A stretch of DNA of 64,000 nt. Source: Triglochin maritima (lineage: Eukaryota > Streptophyta > Magnoliopsida > Alismatales > Juncaginaceae). Below are positions 1 to 11,735 of this stretch, in pieces. The first letter of the stretch is position 1. Each line of letters starts with the position of its first letter. The stretch is taken from positions 32,680,188 through 32,744,187 of the forward strand of contig OY821789.1 of assembly GCA_963682175.1 (NCBI GenBank), in the 5' to 3' direction. The notes beneath the pieces are model-generated. The model saw nothing but the letters and a program-made list of their open reading frames with translations, made no database searches and had not been told where the DNA came from. The position numbers and the translations under genes are program-made.

Positions 1-3000
1 CAAGCTAATATTGTAGGTCTCCTCAAGGACGTTGCGTGGAACATGATTCGCAACAATTTGAACGGCCTCCCTGTTTTCGGTCATCCTATCAATAGGCAAG
101 ACACCACATGCGATCATATCATACCTGGAGCTTGAAAATGAAGGGAAAACTAAACCAGGGCAATCACATAGAATCAGCTCATCGGATATAATCAGAGTCT
201 GGAAATGCTTAGTCTTCCCAGGGGTCGATGTTACACCTGTACGTTTCACCCCAGCAAGTGCATTTATTGTAGAGCTTTTACCGACATTAGGGTAACCAAC
301 AAAACCCACAACCACATGCTTAGATGCACCCCTGCCCGAGTCCGCAGAATGGTTATTTGTGCTTTCTTCCTTTTCATTTGAAGAAGCTTTTATGGTCTCA
401 GCCTCGGCCTGTAGACGAGCCAAAAGTGCATCTCTGCTATAAATCTTTATATCTTCTGCATCTGTTGGATGAAAGGATTCTTGGTTGATTGTCTTTTTAC
501 AATCCAGGGTATCCGAAGCAGCTTTAGCAGACCAGAACACAAAGAGGATGCCACGACGCTTGAAGTACTCTGCCCACATCTTTCTGCAGAATTCGCACAT
601 TAATAAATAAAAATGATGGAAAGAAATAATATTTCCAATGAAAAGATTGCAGAGAAGCTCTGTACAACTGACCTGACAGAAACCGGCAAAAGATCAGCTT
701 TGTTGATGAGAAGCATTGTCTTCTTGTGCTCATCTTTTTCCTTAGCATATGCCTGTTACAAGGAACCCAAAGCACCACAAAGAATTAGAAATTTGATGGA
801 AGCATCAGGTAAGCCTTGTGAACTTTAAACTGACACCATAAATGACCACAAGATCACAAATAAATAACATTTGTTTCTAACAGTTTTATATGAACAAGCA
901 CGTCGTTATTTCGTTGGAAGTATGGCAGACAAAACAACAATGTTAGGTTGACAGGCAAGTTCAGAAACATAAAACATACCTCAAGGTCAGGGCAGCGGTA
1001 GAACAACGGATCACGACCATCAACAACCATCACAAGCTAGCATAAAAATACCACAAAAGCAATAATTATAAATCCCATCTACAGAGAACTTAGAGAACAA
1101 AAAAATGCAATTTCAGTAAATGCTACTCATGCTCATAAATGGCTCACATCAGTATATCACAAAATTAAATAATTCCAAACCAATAGCTGAAATGACTCAC
1201 CAAATGGCTTCGCTCAAGAACTCGCCAAAGCTGCCTCCAGATATCCAAATTCTTCTCAAATGGAGTAAGAACCAACTTGTCATTCTCTTCAAGCCTTCAA
1301 AAAAAACTCAAAGGGTCAGTTGGAATAGCCCAAAATAACATGGTCTCTAAGAAAATCTGTATTTTTAAAACAAGGGATTCAAATCCAAAAATGGTGTTAG
1401 GATCATCCCAAGTAATTCGATATAAATTTGTATTGTCATTGGAAATAAGTTTTGGAAAAAATAGGCAAGTACTCTTTAACACATAGACCACCAATTTACA
1501 TATTAGACTTAAATCAACTTCGGGAGCGGCCTCCACCAGGATCAGAAACCTTAAACCATCTAAAAACTCCTAATAATCTTATAATTATAAACACCTAATA
1601 CCATGAAACCTATAACAATTTGCATATAACACGAATATCAACCTCACGAGCAAGCTTCACTGATACACTAGTCTGTCCAATGCTCCAAACCACCGAGTTG
1701 GCGATTAGCAAAGCTAATCCGGCCAACTAGGCGGGCTAGCCAGGTTAAATCCAAGTACCTACTAGTCAACCAACTATTTGACATAAAAAGTGTATCCTAA
1801 CCAGTTTAAGGACTAGTTGGGTGGGGATGGATGTGGGTTCGATCCCCACCTTTTTAACAACCTATGGTTGATGATATGGGATTAGGCAACTCACCTTAAT
1901 AATTACAGTTAATCTTATTCAATCATAAAAAAGACGCCAAGAACCAACTAGTCTGCCAACTTCCAAAAAAAATCATATCTTCACAATACAACACAACACA
2001 ATCCCATAATAATTCGTTTACGAACTAGTTTAGTGGGGTTGGGATGTAGGTTCGATCCTCATCCGTAACAACCTGTGGTTGATAGGATGTGATTACGTAA
2101 CATACCTTGATACTTAAAATCAACCCTATCAATTGTCAAAACAAAACAAAAATTGAGAACCAACTAATCGAACGACTTCTGAATCAATTTCATATTTTTC
2201 ACAATACAATACAACATAACACGAAAATCAATCTCACAAGCGACCTCCACCAATACACTAGTTGGTCCAATGCTCCGAAACGCCAAGTCGTGATTAACAT
2301 GGTTAAATTCCGCTTTAAAATAAATTCATGGGGAAGTGGTATCTCTTTAGGCTCCACTCCAGCATCAAGAAATTGGTTAATCGGTAAAGATACATGCCTA
2401 TTTCAGATTCACTTAGAGTGGCTTTTTCGAGTATTCATCAAGTAGAAAAAAATAGGATGTCATTGGTTTGAATTTATCCAATTAGAATACGTGGGAACAA
2501 TATTAACTGAAGCAGTTCAAACAGGCATAGGTCAATTAGATGGTATTACCATAGCATTTAGATAGTCGGCTGAGTTCCAAATCAATTTCTTATTTTCACA
2601 ACACAACACAACAAAACAAATGATGATCAAGTAAGGTAAACCTGGCGAGCGACCGGCGCCACTTCAGGAACGCATCCCTCTCGTTGGAATCCAACTCCTC
2701 GGGCGACATCCTCGAGTCCCAGGGGGGTCTCCGGGGGACGCGGAGACTCGAAGCGTGCAACGCCTCCTCCCTCTCGTCCCTGGTGGACCTCGGGTTGGTG
2801 AGCCTCACGGTCGGGGTCGGGTCGGCGACGCGCGCGGCCTCGTCGGCGTTCTCGAGGACGGCTTCGAGGTCGGAGGTCTCGGTGTAGGACTCGAGGACGC
2901 GGCGGTTCTGGGAGCGGAGGGCGACGCCCTTCTGCTTCTGTTGGGCGATCATCTGGTTGCGTTGCCGGAGGAGGGCGCGGCCTAATCCATCCTTCTTCCG

Positions 3001-3009
3001 ATCCCCCAT
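1..3009 (-). CDS. LSG1: LSG1-type large-subunit GTPase, 60S ribosome maturation (3' end outside window)
   Basis: In other eukaryotes LSG1 is a cytoplasmic, circularly permuted GTPase that releases the export adaptor NMD3 from pre-60S subunits. Five exons join in phase: 3009-2642, 1294-1201, 1036-980, 752-673 and 583-1, giving 1,182 nt or 394 codons. The start is the ATG at 3009, followed by [14 protein letters not shown], the conserved LSG1 N terminus. Exon 2 gives [20 protein letters not shown] and exon 3 gives [16 protein letters not shown]. Exon 4 carries the G4 motif NKAD, which precedes G1 (GYPNVGKSS) and G3 (DCPG) in exon 5, the permuted order typical of the family. The reading frame is open throughout. 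The left edge cuts the gene after the G domain, so the C-terminal domain is not seen. Exon 1 is much more GC-rich than the later exons. Intron 1 (1295-2641) is filled with repeats. Confidence 0.93.
1330..1485 (-). repeat. Dispersed repeat shared with a VPS13 intron
   Basis: This stretch of LSG1 intron 1 matches the reverse complement of the right part of 29298-29600 in the VPS13 gene. Both contain GGTGTT..GGATCA(T/C)CC, then TAAT..(C/G)ATATAAATTTG and a downstream TTGG/CTGAAAA. It is probably a fragment of a short DNA-transposon family; a complete end was not identified here. Confidence 0.4.
1625..2625. repeat. Repeat cluster with SINE-like B boxes in LSG1 intron 1
   Basis: Two related stretches (1800-1985 and 2020-2215) each contain a tRNA-type B box (GGTTCGATCC) preceded by CTAGTT(T/G)(A/G)GTGGGG. 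Each is followed by AACAACCT(A/G)TGGTTGAT. A second block, at about 1628-1720, recurs at about 2218-2308 (CACGA(A)TATCAACCTCACGAGC versus CACGAAAATCAATCTCACAAGC). A third partial copy of the CACAA-rich tail lies near 2560-2620. The B box suggests a tRNA-derived SINE or a family built from one, but the A box is weak and the A-to-B spacing is short, so the class is uncertain. Confidence 0.45.
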
Positions 3010-3029
3010 TGATGGATCTTCGAAGAGGA

Positions 3030-3051
3030 TTAGGGTTTAAGGTTAGGGTTT
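3030..3051 (-). promoter_or_regulatory. Two telo-boxes in the LSG1 leader/promoter
   Basis: AAACCCTAA occurs twice on the minus strand, at 3030-3038 and 3043-3051, 21 to 42 bp upstream of the LSG1 start codon. Telo-boxes are a known element of plant promoters for ribosomal-protein and translation genes. This fits a 60S assembly factor. Whether these copies are bound by anything is inference. Confidence 0.6.
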
Positions 3052-6000
3052 GGAGGAGGAAGAAAGAGGAGAGGAGTGTTTCGGGTTAAAAGTCGATCAA
3101 GCACACACTTCTTTGGATGCGCGGCGGAGACGAGTCCAACTAAAAATTTCGTGCATTAATTTTTAATTTAATGGATGGGGTTTATCCGATCCGTATTCGA
3201 ATACAAATTTTTAAAATTTCATCTGTTTTATATGGATTAATGGATATGGATAAGAGTTTTTTGTATCACTTTTGTATCCATATATGATTATTACATGTAT
3301 CTAGAATCGGATTACAAAATAAAAAATGAATATAACTATATATATGATCCGTACGTGTATCCATATACTTTAGACCATTGTGTTGGATTATTATGTTTGA
3401 GTTAGGCACATGAACAATTTAATTGTGAAAATCAAATGTTGAGTTGAAGATGAGATGTATTGAACCATGTGTCATGTGTTCACTTCACTTTTAGTATCAC
3501 ATTAGGAAACTTGGAAAGTTGGAGAATGTTGATAAACACTCTTCTTCCATGACACTTTGTTGGTAGAAAGAGAGAAGTAGAGAATTCTCCACACAAGTGT
3601 GTGCGCACCCGTACCGTCCGGGGTGTATTGTGGCACGGTGAGGCGAGGTTTTAGCCTCAAGGTGATAGTTATATCTTCTTGGTCCACGATTTAATTGTTT
3701 ATTGCAATTAAGTCCTTGACGGTTACAGATATATATGTATATACATATATATACATGTTGCTTCGGCGGTTAGATTTTGCGAAGTTATGTGTTGCTTTCG
3801 AGATTCGTTGACTCCGGAGTGCGCCCGCTCGATGAAGGATCGTTCTATCCTTGGAGAAAAATATCAGACTCATCGCACTGGTATGTGAGGGTGATATTTT
3901 CTCTGAGACAAGTCGGAATTCGACGGCTCGGTTTGTAAGGTGTTTTCTTATTATTATTTTTCGTTGTTTGTTGTTCGAACATGAATTTGTAGGTTGGCTT
4001 AATATGGATTCTACTGAAATATTTATTCGACATATGTAACCTACTGTATTACATGATTATATTTATAATTGTAACAACACCTTGTTCGTTTCAAGAACGA
4101 AATAATTAAAACTATATTTTATAGTGTTATATACTAAACTACATACATTAAAGTTGTACTTTCTAACGGGAGAAAATGTGACACCTTAAGTAGAAACAAC
4201 AGCGCTCGGGCTACCCCGGACCCTGTTTTCTCTCTCTGTCACCTCAGCTCACCCCACCCACCGAAAAAACCCTTAATCATGCCCAGAAACACCTCAAACA
4301 CTCAACATTCTCTCCCCTACACGTCATTTAGATATCAATCATGGTAAAATAAAATAAAATTCAAAAACATTTCTACAAAATCAAAATAAATAAAAAACAT
4401 ATTTTTTGAAGAAAAAAATGTTGAAATAATTTAAAACGAATTTAAAATGATTTTTTAGAATTTAAAGAAATAAAAAAATTATCGACGATGGGAGACACGT
4501 GCCCCCACCCAATCCACCCAAACATTCTGCGTCGGATCGTGTCACCCACCGCACGATCCGACGCTCGGGTGGGGGGACGTGGCCAGTGATAAACTTTTTT
4601 TTCCGACGTGGAGGGCGGCCTCGTTCATCCGCCGGAAGTTTTTTTGCTGTTAGCTGTGCTCTTGTAGGTCGTAGCCAACTTGGCTTTGACACTTGAAATT
4701 AAGCAACTTTAAAGTTTTTTTTTCAATCGAATCAAAGCACATGCATGTTATCCCTTAACCTAGAGCATATTAACAATTTATCCGATCTAAGTTAATTTTA
4801 CCTTTCATATAAAATGTTCGAATTTGAATCATTGGATTTACTGAACTTCAAAACGTTTACATCAAAGTATATAATGATCCATTTTATTTAAAAAATTTAC
4901 CACATGTTCCTTACATAATATATATCTTACTCAAAAAAATTCATAAGAAAAGCTTAGTGAAAGTTGCCGGAAATGATGTATCACAACCATGTTGCCATGA
5001 TGTCCCCACAACCACATTAAGCGTTCTTCTAATACTATATACTAAATTACATGTATTAATATGCATTTAATAACTATATATTAACACAAACATCACATAA
5101 TTGTATAAATATAATAATTTATGTAAACGTTTAAGATTACAAGCCTATCAGTATGTACACGTTAGCCTTAAACCCGAAGCATATTTCTTATCCTTTTGTT
5201 TATTTAAGATACCTTTTGTAATTTCTTAATTATTTTGTAACAAATTATGTTTATGTTTCTTTAACATATGGTTTTTAATGTATTATTATATATCGTTAAC
5301 AATATTAATATCCGTTTTTTTATTCGATCTGTATCTGAGTCCATCAATATCCATATGGTTTATATCTAATATGTATCCATATCTGTTTTGGGCGGATATG
5401 AATACAAATTTGTGGTATCCACATGTGATTTGTATCCGTATCTGAATTTTTAAATATATGAATATACTTGTATCCACACCGTTTTCACTCAAGAAAGAGG
5501 AGACACATAATGAAATATTTTTTGTTGTTTTGGGTTTAGTCTTCGGGGTTTAATCAAATGTCATTTTGTGGCTCAAATTGGGTCCGATTTCGAAACATTT
5601 ATTTGGTCTTACATATCGTCGTTTTTTTCGTATTTATTTTCACGCCCTATGAAATCCTAATGTTTGTCATTGTATTCATGGTCATCATTTTTTCTGATCA
5701 CCAAATTATAATTTTCATGGAAAACGTTAATGAAGATCTTAAGCTCATGTTAATCATGAGTTCATTTCTAGACCCACATGCAAAAACCAAGATAACAAAC
5801 TAGATATCTAGACTGTTTCTCTGAAGATCTGTTTGGCAAATTTCTATATGTATTCGTGTAGGAATCACGATTTCAAGTGATTTTTTTAAGGAAAAATACG
5901 TAATATATCATTAATGAGAAAGAAAACCAACATCAAAGTTTCAAAACTGCATTAAAAACCCAGACATGCAACTTTAAGCCCCCTATATCTCAAGCTAGAT

Positions 6001-7446
6001 TAAAACCTGCTCGTAACAAACAAGATTATCAAACCATAGTAATACAAACTAGCAACCAACTCTAAACACCAAATCCTTGCCATCCCCATTTCACCAACAA
6101 AAATAACCACAAATTCATAACAAGCCTTAGTAACCGAAGACCAATATCATTATTATTCTACGCCAAAATATGAAGGTTGTCATTATTAAAGATGGAGCAC
6201 CATCCATGTAAGCAAAGCTAATCCTGAAAAAAAGATGGTGACCATCCTCCATATCCATATCATTGAAGTAACATTCAATACCAACAATAGTCTACCATAA
6301 GAGTATAACTACATGTGCAAGTAGATGAAAACAAGACATTAACACCTATAGGATGAAAACACAACACCAATACAACTCATCAAAGATATTATAGACAAGA
6401 AGAAAAAGAACTACATCTCTCACTTCTAGAGACATTAGGCGTGTATAATTTTCCTGAGAACAACAAAATCTCCTAGATATCAATACCAGCTTTAAGTTTT
6501 TAACCTACTCATAATAAATCAAGCAAATGAAAACTAAAATAACCAATAAAAACTGGGGAACCATCAGCAGTGCAGTGTGTACCAGCTAAGATAATGTCTA
6601 CCACAAGAGCTACTGATAGGATCAGAGCATACATCAATCTATTTTTATTCCAGATATAGCAGTAAACATAGGTTACAAAATGTACTGAAGAATAGGAAAG
6701 TGTGTTGTTTAAGTTGCGCAGAAAAGAAATAATCTCTATAGGGCTCCCAAGAATAAATTGGCATGCAAAAGAGATTCAAAAGACACCATCAAAATGGTCA
6801 AGGGTGGTAGAGAAGCACATGTATGCACCCCTCGAAATCATTATATTACTAATGATGGTATTGGAAACTGTACTCACAGAATCACCCAAATAGCAGAGGG
6901 GCTATAACTGGAAATGATTTGTTATTACCTTTCCTAGGTTGTAGCCTTGATCAACTCCAAAACTCTGCCTCGGGAAAACACCTAGATCAAATTCCTATAA
7001 AGGATACCGGTAGAAGTTGTTCAATAAGCATACCACCACTCCATATTCACCAAAAGATAGACATGGATAGAATGGGCATAAAAACAAAAAATTGAATTCA
7101 AAAGCCAAAGATGGGTTTCCATACCTGACTCAATAAAGAAAATATGCTCAGTCCAAGATAGATATGAATAGGGTAAACAGGGAACCAAATATCCCCAAGT
7201 CCCACCTCTTTGAGCTCAGTCTTTGAGCTCTCTCCTGAACCCCCAAGTCCCACCTCTGATGATCTGACCTCTCTCCCAACTCTAAATAAAACACCTTTCG
7301 ACTAATAAAAACAAAAGTGTTTATTGCAACTACGCTGCTAACAGAAGTCATCGTAGAAGTCGACCGTCTAAAAGAGGTAGACAGAAGAAGCTATGACACT
7401 AATTACACAAGTCATCAGAATTTTCTTTTAATGTTCTTCCAAAAGC
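3052..7446. other. Intergenic region, no gene supported
   Basis: This is AT-rich sequence between LSG1 and the PPR pseudogene. The longest open frames (81 aa or less) match nothing I recognise, and neither composition nor splice signals support coding. It holds degenerate GGATATGGATA-type repeats at about 3170-3370 and 5290-5490, which resemble each other in reverse orientation. It also holds a short TATATATG run near 3730-3755 and the GC-rich foldback at 4496-4581. Confidence 0.6.
4496..4581. repeat. GC-rich foldback hairpin
   Basis: The inner arms are a perfect 13-bp inverted repeat, GCGTCGGATCGTG (4529-4541) against CACGATCCGACGC (4552-4564), around a 10-nt loop. Outer arms 4496-4510 and 4567-4581 (CACGTGCCCCCACCC against the complement of GGGTGGGGGGACGTG) pair at 14 of 15 positions. 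An asymmetric 18-nt/2-nt bulge separates the two pairs of arms. The surrounding DNA is strongly AT-rich. It may be a decayed small transposon or a structured RNA; no promoter or conservation evidence is available. Confidence 0.6.
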
Positions 7447-9218
7447 TCAAAATTTTGAAAGAACATCCTGCATCTTGCTAATGACATTTGATGTTTTGTC
7501 AAGCATGTTTGATTTCTCGTAGATTGACGCAACTACAAGATGCAACCCTTTCTTGTCAATGTTGGGGTCAGAGTTGAGCTTATCAAGCAATGTCTCCATG
7601 CTTTTGAAATCACGTCTTTCTCCCAGCAGACTAAGCATCTGAAAGTGTACCTCGTCCAAGAAGACACAACCTTCTTCCTGCATTTCTAGATAAAGAGCCT
7701 TTGCCTTTCCAAGCTCTTGAAGTTTCCCATATGAGTTCAGGACCAACCCAATCATCTCAGTATTTGGGAAATACCCAACAAGTCTCATCTTCTCAAAGAC
7801 TTCGACCACATTACGGTGCTTCTGATTCTTAGCAAACAACTCTATCATCACTCGGAAGCACCTATTTCCTTTACTTCATTTGCCTCAATTGCTCTCCGAA
7901 AAAGCTGTGTGGCCTCCTCAACCGACCTGCACTTGCAAGAATGTATATGGATATATCCTTTGAAACTCTGAATTCTTCATCCTCATTTGGATGTTTCAGG
8001 TCTTGAAGCAAGAGTTTGGCGTGCGCAACAAGGCCAACCCTCTCGAAAGCCAAAATCATTGTTTGGTAGAGCACAGGATCAATTGGGCCCCCGGAGCTTC
8101 TAATTTTCTGGAAGAGGGTAGCAGCACAGTCAAGCTTGCCCCACTTTTGCCCAAATGGAGATGATGGTAGAATAGGAAACGACGTTTGGTTGGATTCCTA
8201 CTGCTTGCATCTCCTGGACCAAATTAGCAGTCTTTTGGTGCTCAAGGGATTTTCCATAGATATTGATCATGGTGTTGTATGTCACGACATTTTGTTGCAC
8301 CCCCTTCTTTTGCATGAGTCGGAAAAGGTGGATGGCCTCGCCAAATAACTGACTCTCACCGTATACCTTAAGGAGAGTATTATAAGTGATGACACTCAGA
8401 TGAATGCCCATTTTCCCCATGGTCCAGAAAAGGCGGTCTGCCTCCTTAGCCATGCCTAATTAACCGTAGACGTAGATGATTATGTTGCAGGTGGTGAGGT
8501 CCAGTGCCACTTGACGCTCCTTCATGGCGGCAAAGAGGGATAAAGCCTCCACGTACCTTTTGTTGTCCACTAGAGTCGTTAAAAGGGTGGAGTAGCTAAC
8601 GATATCAGCGTCGTCACCCAACTCGTCCAACAGCTGGCATGCTTCACGGAGGAGCCCAGCTTTCCCGAATACATTGATCATGGAATTGCAAGCAACAAGG
8701 TCCGGGGTAATGCCGGATCGACGTAGGCGGGAGAAGAGCGGAATTGCCTTGGAATGGTCCCCAAGCTTGCGGGCTAGCTCAATAAGACTGTTGTAAAGGA
8801 CAAGGTCAGCGGACACACTATGGCTCTCCATCCGGTGAAGCCATTGGAGGGCCGAGTCAAGGTGGCCAGCCCTTCCGAATGCAGAGATCAGAGTGGCATA
8901 GGTGCACCAGTCGGGGGAGATAGCATAACGGTCAAACATTTCGTGCACCAAGCATGTTGCCACCTCGCATTGTTGATCCCGAAGAGCGTTACGAAGGACA
9001 ACATTGTAGGCGAAGATAGAGGGCGGATAATCCACCACTTCTACCATCCAGTCCAAGAGGGCTAGGGATCGACGCCAATCTGGATCACGTAAAAGAAGAG
9101 AAACCATGAAGCGAAGAGATGGGCGACTCTGTCCTTGCCCTTTCTCGTAAGGTGACATAAATATGTGGAGCTGTTCAGGAGTTGTAGTCTGCTGCAACGA
9201 CTGCATGACCTCTTTCAT
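7447..9218 (-). pseudogene. PPR protein pseudogene (P-class, At5g39980/PDM3-like)
   Basis: Conceptual translation reads as the body of a chloroplast P-class pentatricopeptide protein of the Arabidopsis At5g39980 type. It starts MKEVMQSL, continues through motifs such as SPDWCTYATLISAFGRAG and NVVTYNTMINIYGKSLEHQK, and ends near SIYEKSNMLDKTSNVISKM. The frame is broken four times: a TAA at 8460-8462 where the family has Gln in VYGQLG, a one-base insertion in the C run 8139-8142, a one-base deletion near 7922-7926, and another near 7852-7856. The N-terminal part with the transit peptide is not recognisable upstream; an in-frame TAA lies just before the first Met. Repeat order is otherwise preserved, so decay looks recent. 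The family function is organellar RNA processing; this copy should be non-functional. Confidence 0.87.
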
Positions 9219-10517
9219 GTCAACTTTCCATGATTTTGGACTGACAACATAAAATTAAACCACAGAATCTGTGGTTGTGTTGATACTTGCAAGTTAAGGA
9301 CATGTGGGGTTGGGAAAGCAACTCCCAAGGATTTCCTCTTGCCACCAGCATTGTATCCTCGGGACCTCAATGCCTCAAAAATGAAGACCCTCTGAAGTTG
9401 TTTGTTTCTAGCAAGGAAACAAAAACCTCAAGTAAATTTGTATGCTTTCACTTCTGTTGCTAATGAAATATACAACAAAGACATCACATTTATTATGGGT
9501 TCAATAGAGCATCCTGAAAAAACAATGAGTTCTAACTTGACCATTACAAAACATTCGAAGTAAAAATAGAGAAGTGTTGTTAGGTTATATTGAGTGGGAA
9601 AAAAAAGTTTCAGATTCATATCTTAGAAAAATTCACTTCTCTGCAAGTAAAACAATTTTTATTTCCTCTTTCCAAAATGAAAAACAATGCCAACAAGACA
9701 AACAATCTCAACAAAATAAAATGAAGAAAAAGCAAATGCAAGATGAACCCACGAACAAAGATACTAGAATTAATATTTGCACAACAACTTACAACTCCCA
9801 TCCTTGAACAATCACTATATGATGTAGAAAACTAAATGTTAAAAGCGCACGGTTATGAAAACACTCAAGAAATGAGGGTTAATATCTTTAGACAAGCTGC
9901 CCTCATTTGCACTCCATAAAAGCAACAAATCCTGAAGTTCATGACCGCCATGGGGTCTGGGTTCTATGACGATGGGGAGGATCTTAGGTCGTGGACCCAC
10001 GGGGATAATAACTCGAAATTCAAAAGCATGTATTAGTAAAGATGAAAATTGCATGTTTTAGCATCAATTGGGAAGCATTGCAAAGCAGTAGGTAAGGAAC
10101 ATAATTTACATTAGCATGTGACAGGGTATTTGTTAGAATTCACCTCCACCAACCTTTCCTTTCTCCTCCTTTTCTCCTTTCCCTTGATGATGCAACCTAT
10201 TTGCTTTCCTACCCAAATAATATGCTCCTCCACTCACATTGACATCGCCTTCACCGTCAATACCACGTCATATTTCAACTCGTTTGTGATTTGGCGAATG
10301 GTTGGATAGCGACAGGTTCGGGCGTTGTTGGAAGATGCCGTTAGGATCCAAAGAAAGATCACGACGGAAGAGTGTTTTTGTTCCCAACGGCCGTGTTTGT
10401 ACAGGTGCAAGTACAATAAGCCATCCGTTCTCAGTTTTTGTTTAATCCAACGTCTGTAAACAGCTCTCTGCGCTCCATCATATATTTCTTGTTAGATAAG
10501 GACTACCTACACTTGAG

Positions 10518-11052
10518 AGCAACAAAACAAAAATCACATTTTTGGACTTGATTATCTAAATTACACAAAACGCCATTACAAAATCCCTAAGGTCTCCAAT
10601 TCAGAGCAACAAAAATCACATCTTCAACCCAAATTCTCCAAGTTACTCGAAATCCCACCATCAAAATCCCCCAAAACTACAATCCAGAGCAATAAAAACC
10701 ACACATTTGACCCCAAAACACCAAAATAAATTACTAAAAAAAAGGAACCGGTGGGTAAGTAGAGGTTAAGCCTTAGTTCTAAAGACCCAAAATCTAGAAA
10801 CCATAGAATTCAATTTTAAAAGGTATCTGAGCTTCAGTTTGGCATTTCAACAAACACATGAGATGGGCTTCAATTCTAAAGCCACATCTTTGACCCCAAA
10901 ACACCAAAAAAACATAAATAGAAGGAAACATTGGGTAAGTATAGGGTAAGACTTGGTTCTAAATACCCAAAATCTAGAAACCATAGAATTCAATTTTAAA
11001 AGGTATCTGTGCTTCAGTTTGGCATTTGAACAAACACTTGAGCTGGACCTGA
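10518..11052. repeat. Tandem duplications, about 85-bp and 183-bp periods
   Basis: Two successive copies of a block starting CCACA(C/T)(A/C)TTTGACCCC begin at 10699 and 10882, a 183-bp period. They share AAAATCTAGAAACCATAGAA and the GCTTCAGTTTGGCATTT segment. Just upstream, AGAGCAA(C/T)AAAAA(T/C)CACA recurs at about 10518, 10604 and 10685, roughly 85 bp apart. No open reading frame spans the units. Confidence 0.75.
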
Positions 11053-11235
11053 AATTAGAATTCTATGAAGGGAAAAAGTTGGTATAGAAAACGAACCGAA
11101 ACTGAGGAACAACAGACGTCGAATCCTGAGACCAGATGACGATGAGATGGGAGAGCAGGCCGTTGGTGGCGAAGTGGGAATGTGTGGACTGTTACTTATT
11201 TGGGTTGGAGAAAAAACAAGTAAGAGATGATGTTA

Positions 11236-11407
11236 GGATGTGTTTGGTTGGGTCATTCTGGTGTTTTATTTGTTTATTTTAGATCTAGAATTAAAATTCA
11301 TTCCAGTCTATAGTTAGGAATTAGAACATTACCTACCTATTCCAGAATGAGAATCATTCCAACCTGGTATGAGATTCTCATTCCATTCCAACTGACCAAA
11401 CACTCCC
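11236..11407. mobile_element. MITE, GTGTTTGG-terminal inverted repeat
   Basis: The left end GGATGTGTTTGGTTGG and the reverse complement of the right end, GGGAGTGTTTGGTCAG, form imperfect terminal inverted repeats around about 140 bp. The interior is rich in GAATGAGAATCATTCC-like palindromic text. This matches a very common angiosperm MITE style. I could not identify a clean target duplication, so the exact ends are approximate. Confidence 0.55.
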
Positions 11408-11464
11408 GTAGTGTTATGGTCCTTCGTTCCTTCCTTCAGGGAGATCAGGTTATATGTCATCGGT

Positions 11465-11735
11465 CCAATGTTCCGTCGGGTTCAAAACTCAATTGAATTT
11501 TGGCTAAAAAAAACTCAACTCAAAATATACTTTGATTTAGTTTGAAAAAAAACATTGATGACAAATAAGAAATTCTTCTGACTTTTTCGGTAAATATACC
11601 GGGTCGAACTCAAAAAAACTGAAACTCAACTTGATTTTTTATTGCTCGATTTATGTTTATTTTTTGTATTTTATGATATGAAGATTAATACTTGAAGTTC
11701 GGAAATTTAACTCGACTTGACTTGTTTGCAAGGCT
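11465..11735. repeat. TCGACTC-rich repeat, first of two copies
   Basis: This stretch shares a run of features with 23560-23838: a TTTATTTTTTGTATTTTATGAT-like core, AGATTAATACTT.., TTCG(G/A)AAATTT, and a terminal ACTCGACT(T/C)GACT(T)GTTT. It probably belongs to a hAT-type MITE family whose interior is made of reiterated TCGACTCGA motifs. The ends are not well defined here. Confidence 0.45.

Noticed and set aside
4462..4696. Basic open frames on both strands near 4.5 kb
   Set aside because: Created by the GC-rich foldback; no start context, homology or splice evidence.
5558..5803. 81-codon hydrophobic open frame
   Set aside because: AT-rich intergenic DNA, no recognised family, composition explained by T-rich sequence read as Phe/Ile/Val.
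10118..10416. Possible small gene near 10.1-10.4 kb
   Set aside because: Short frames on both strands without coding bias or recognised motif.
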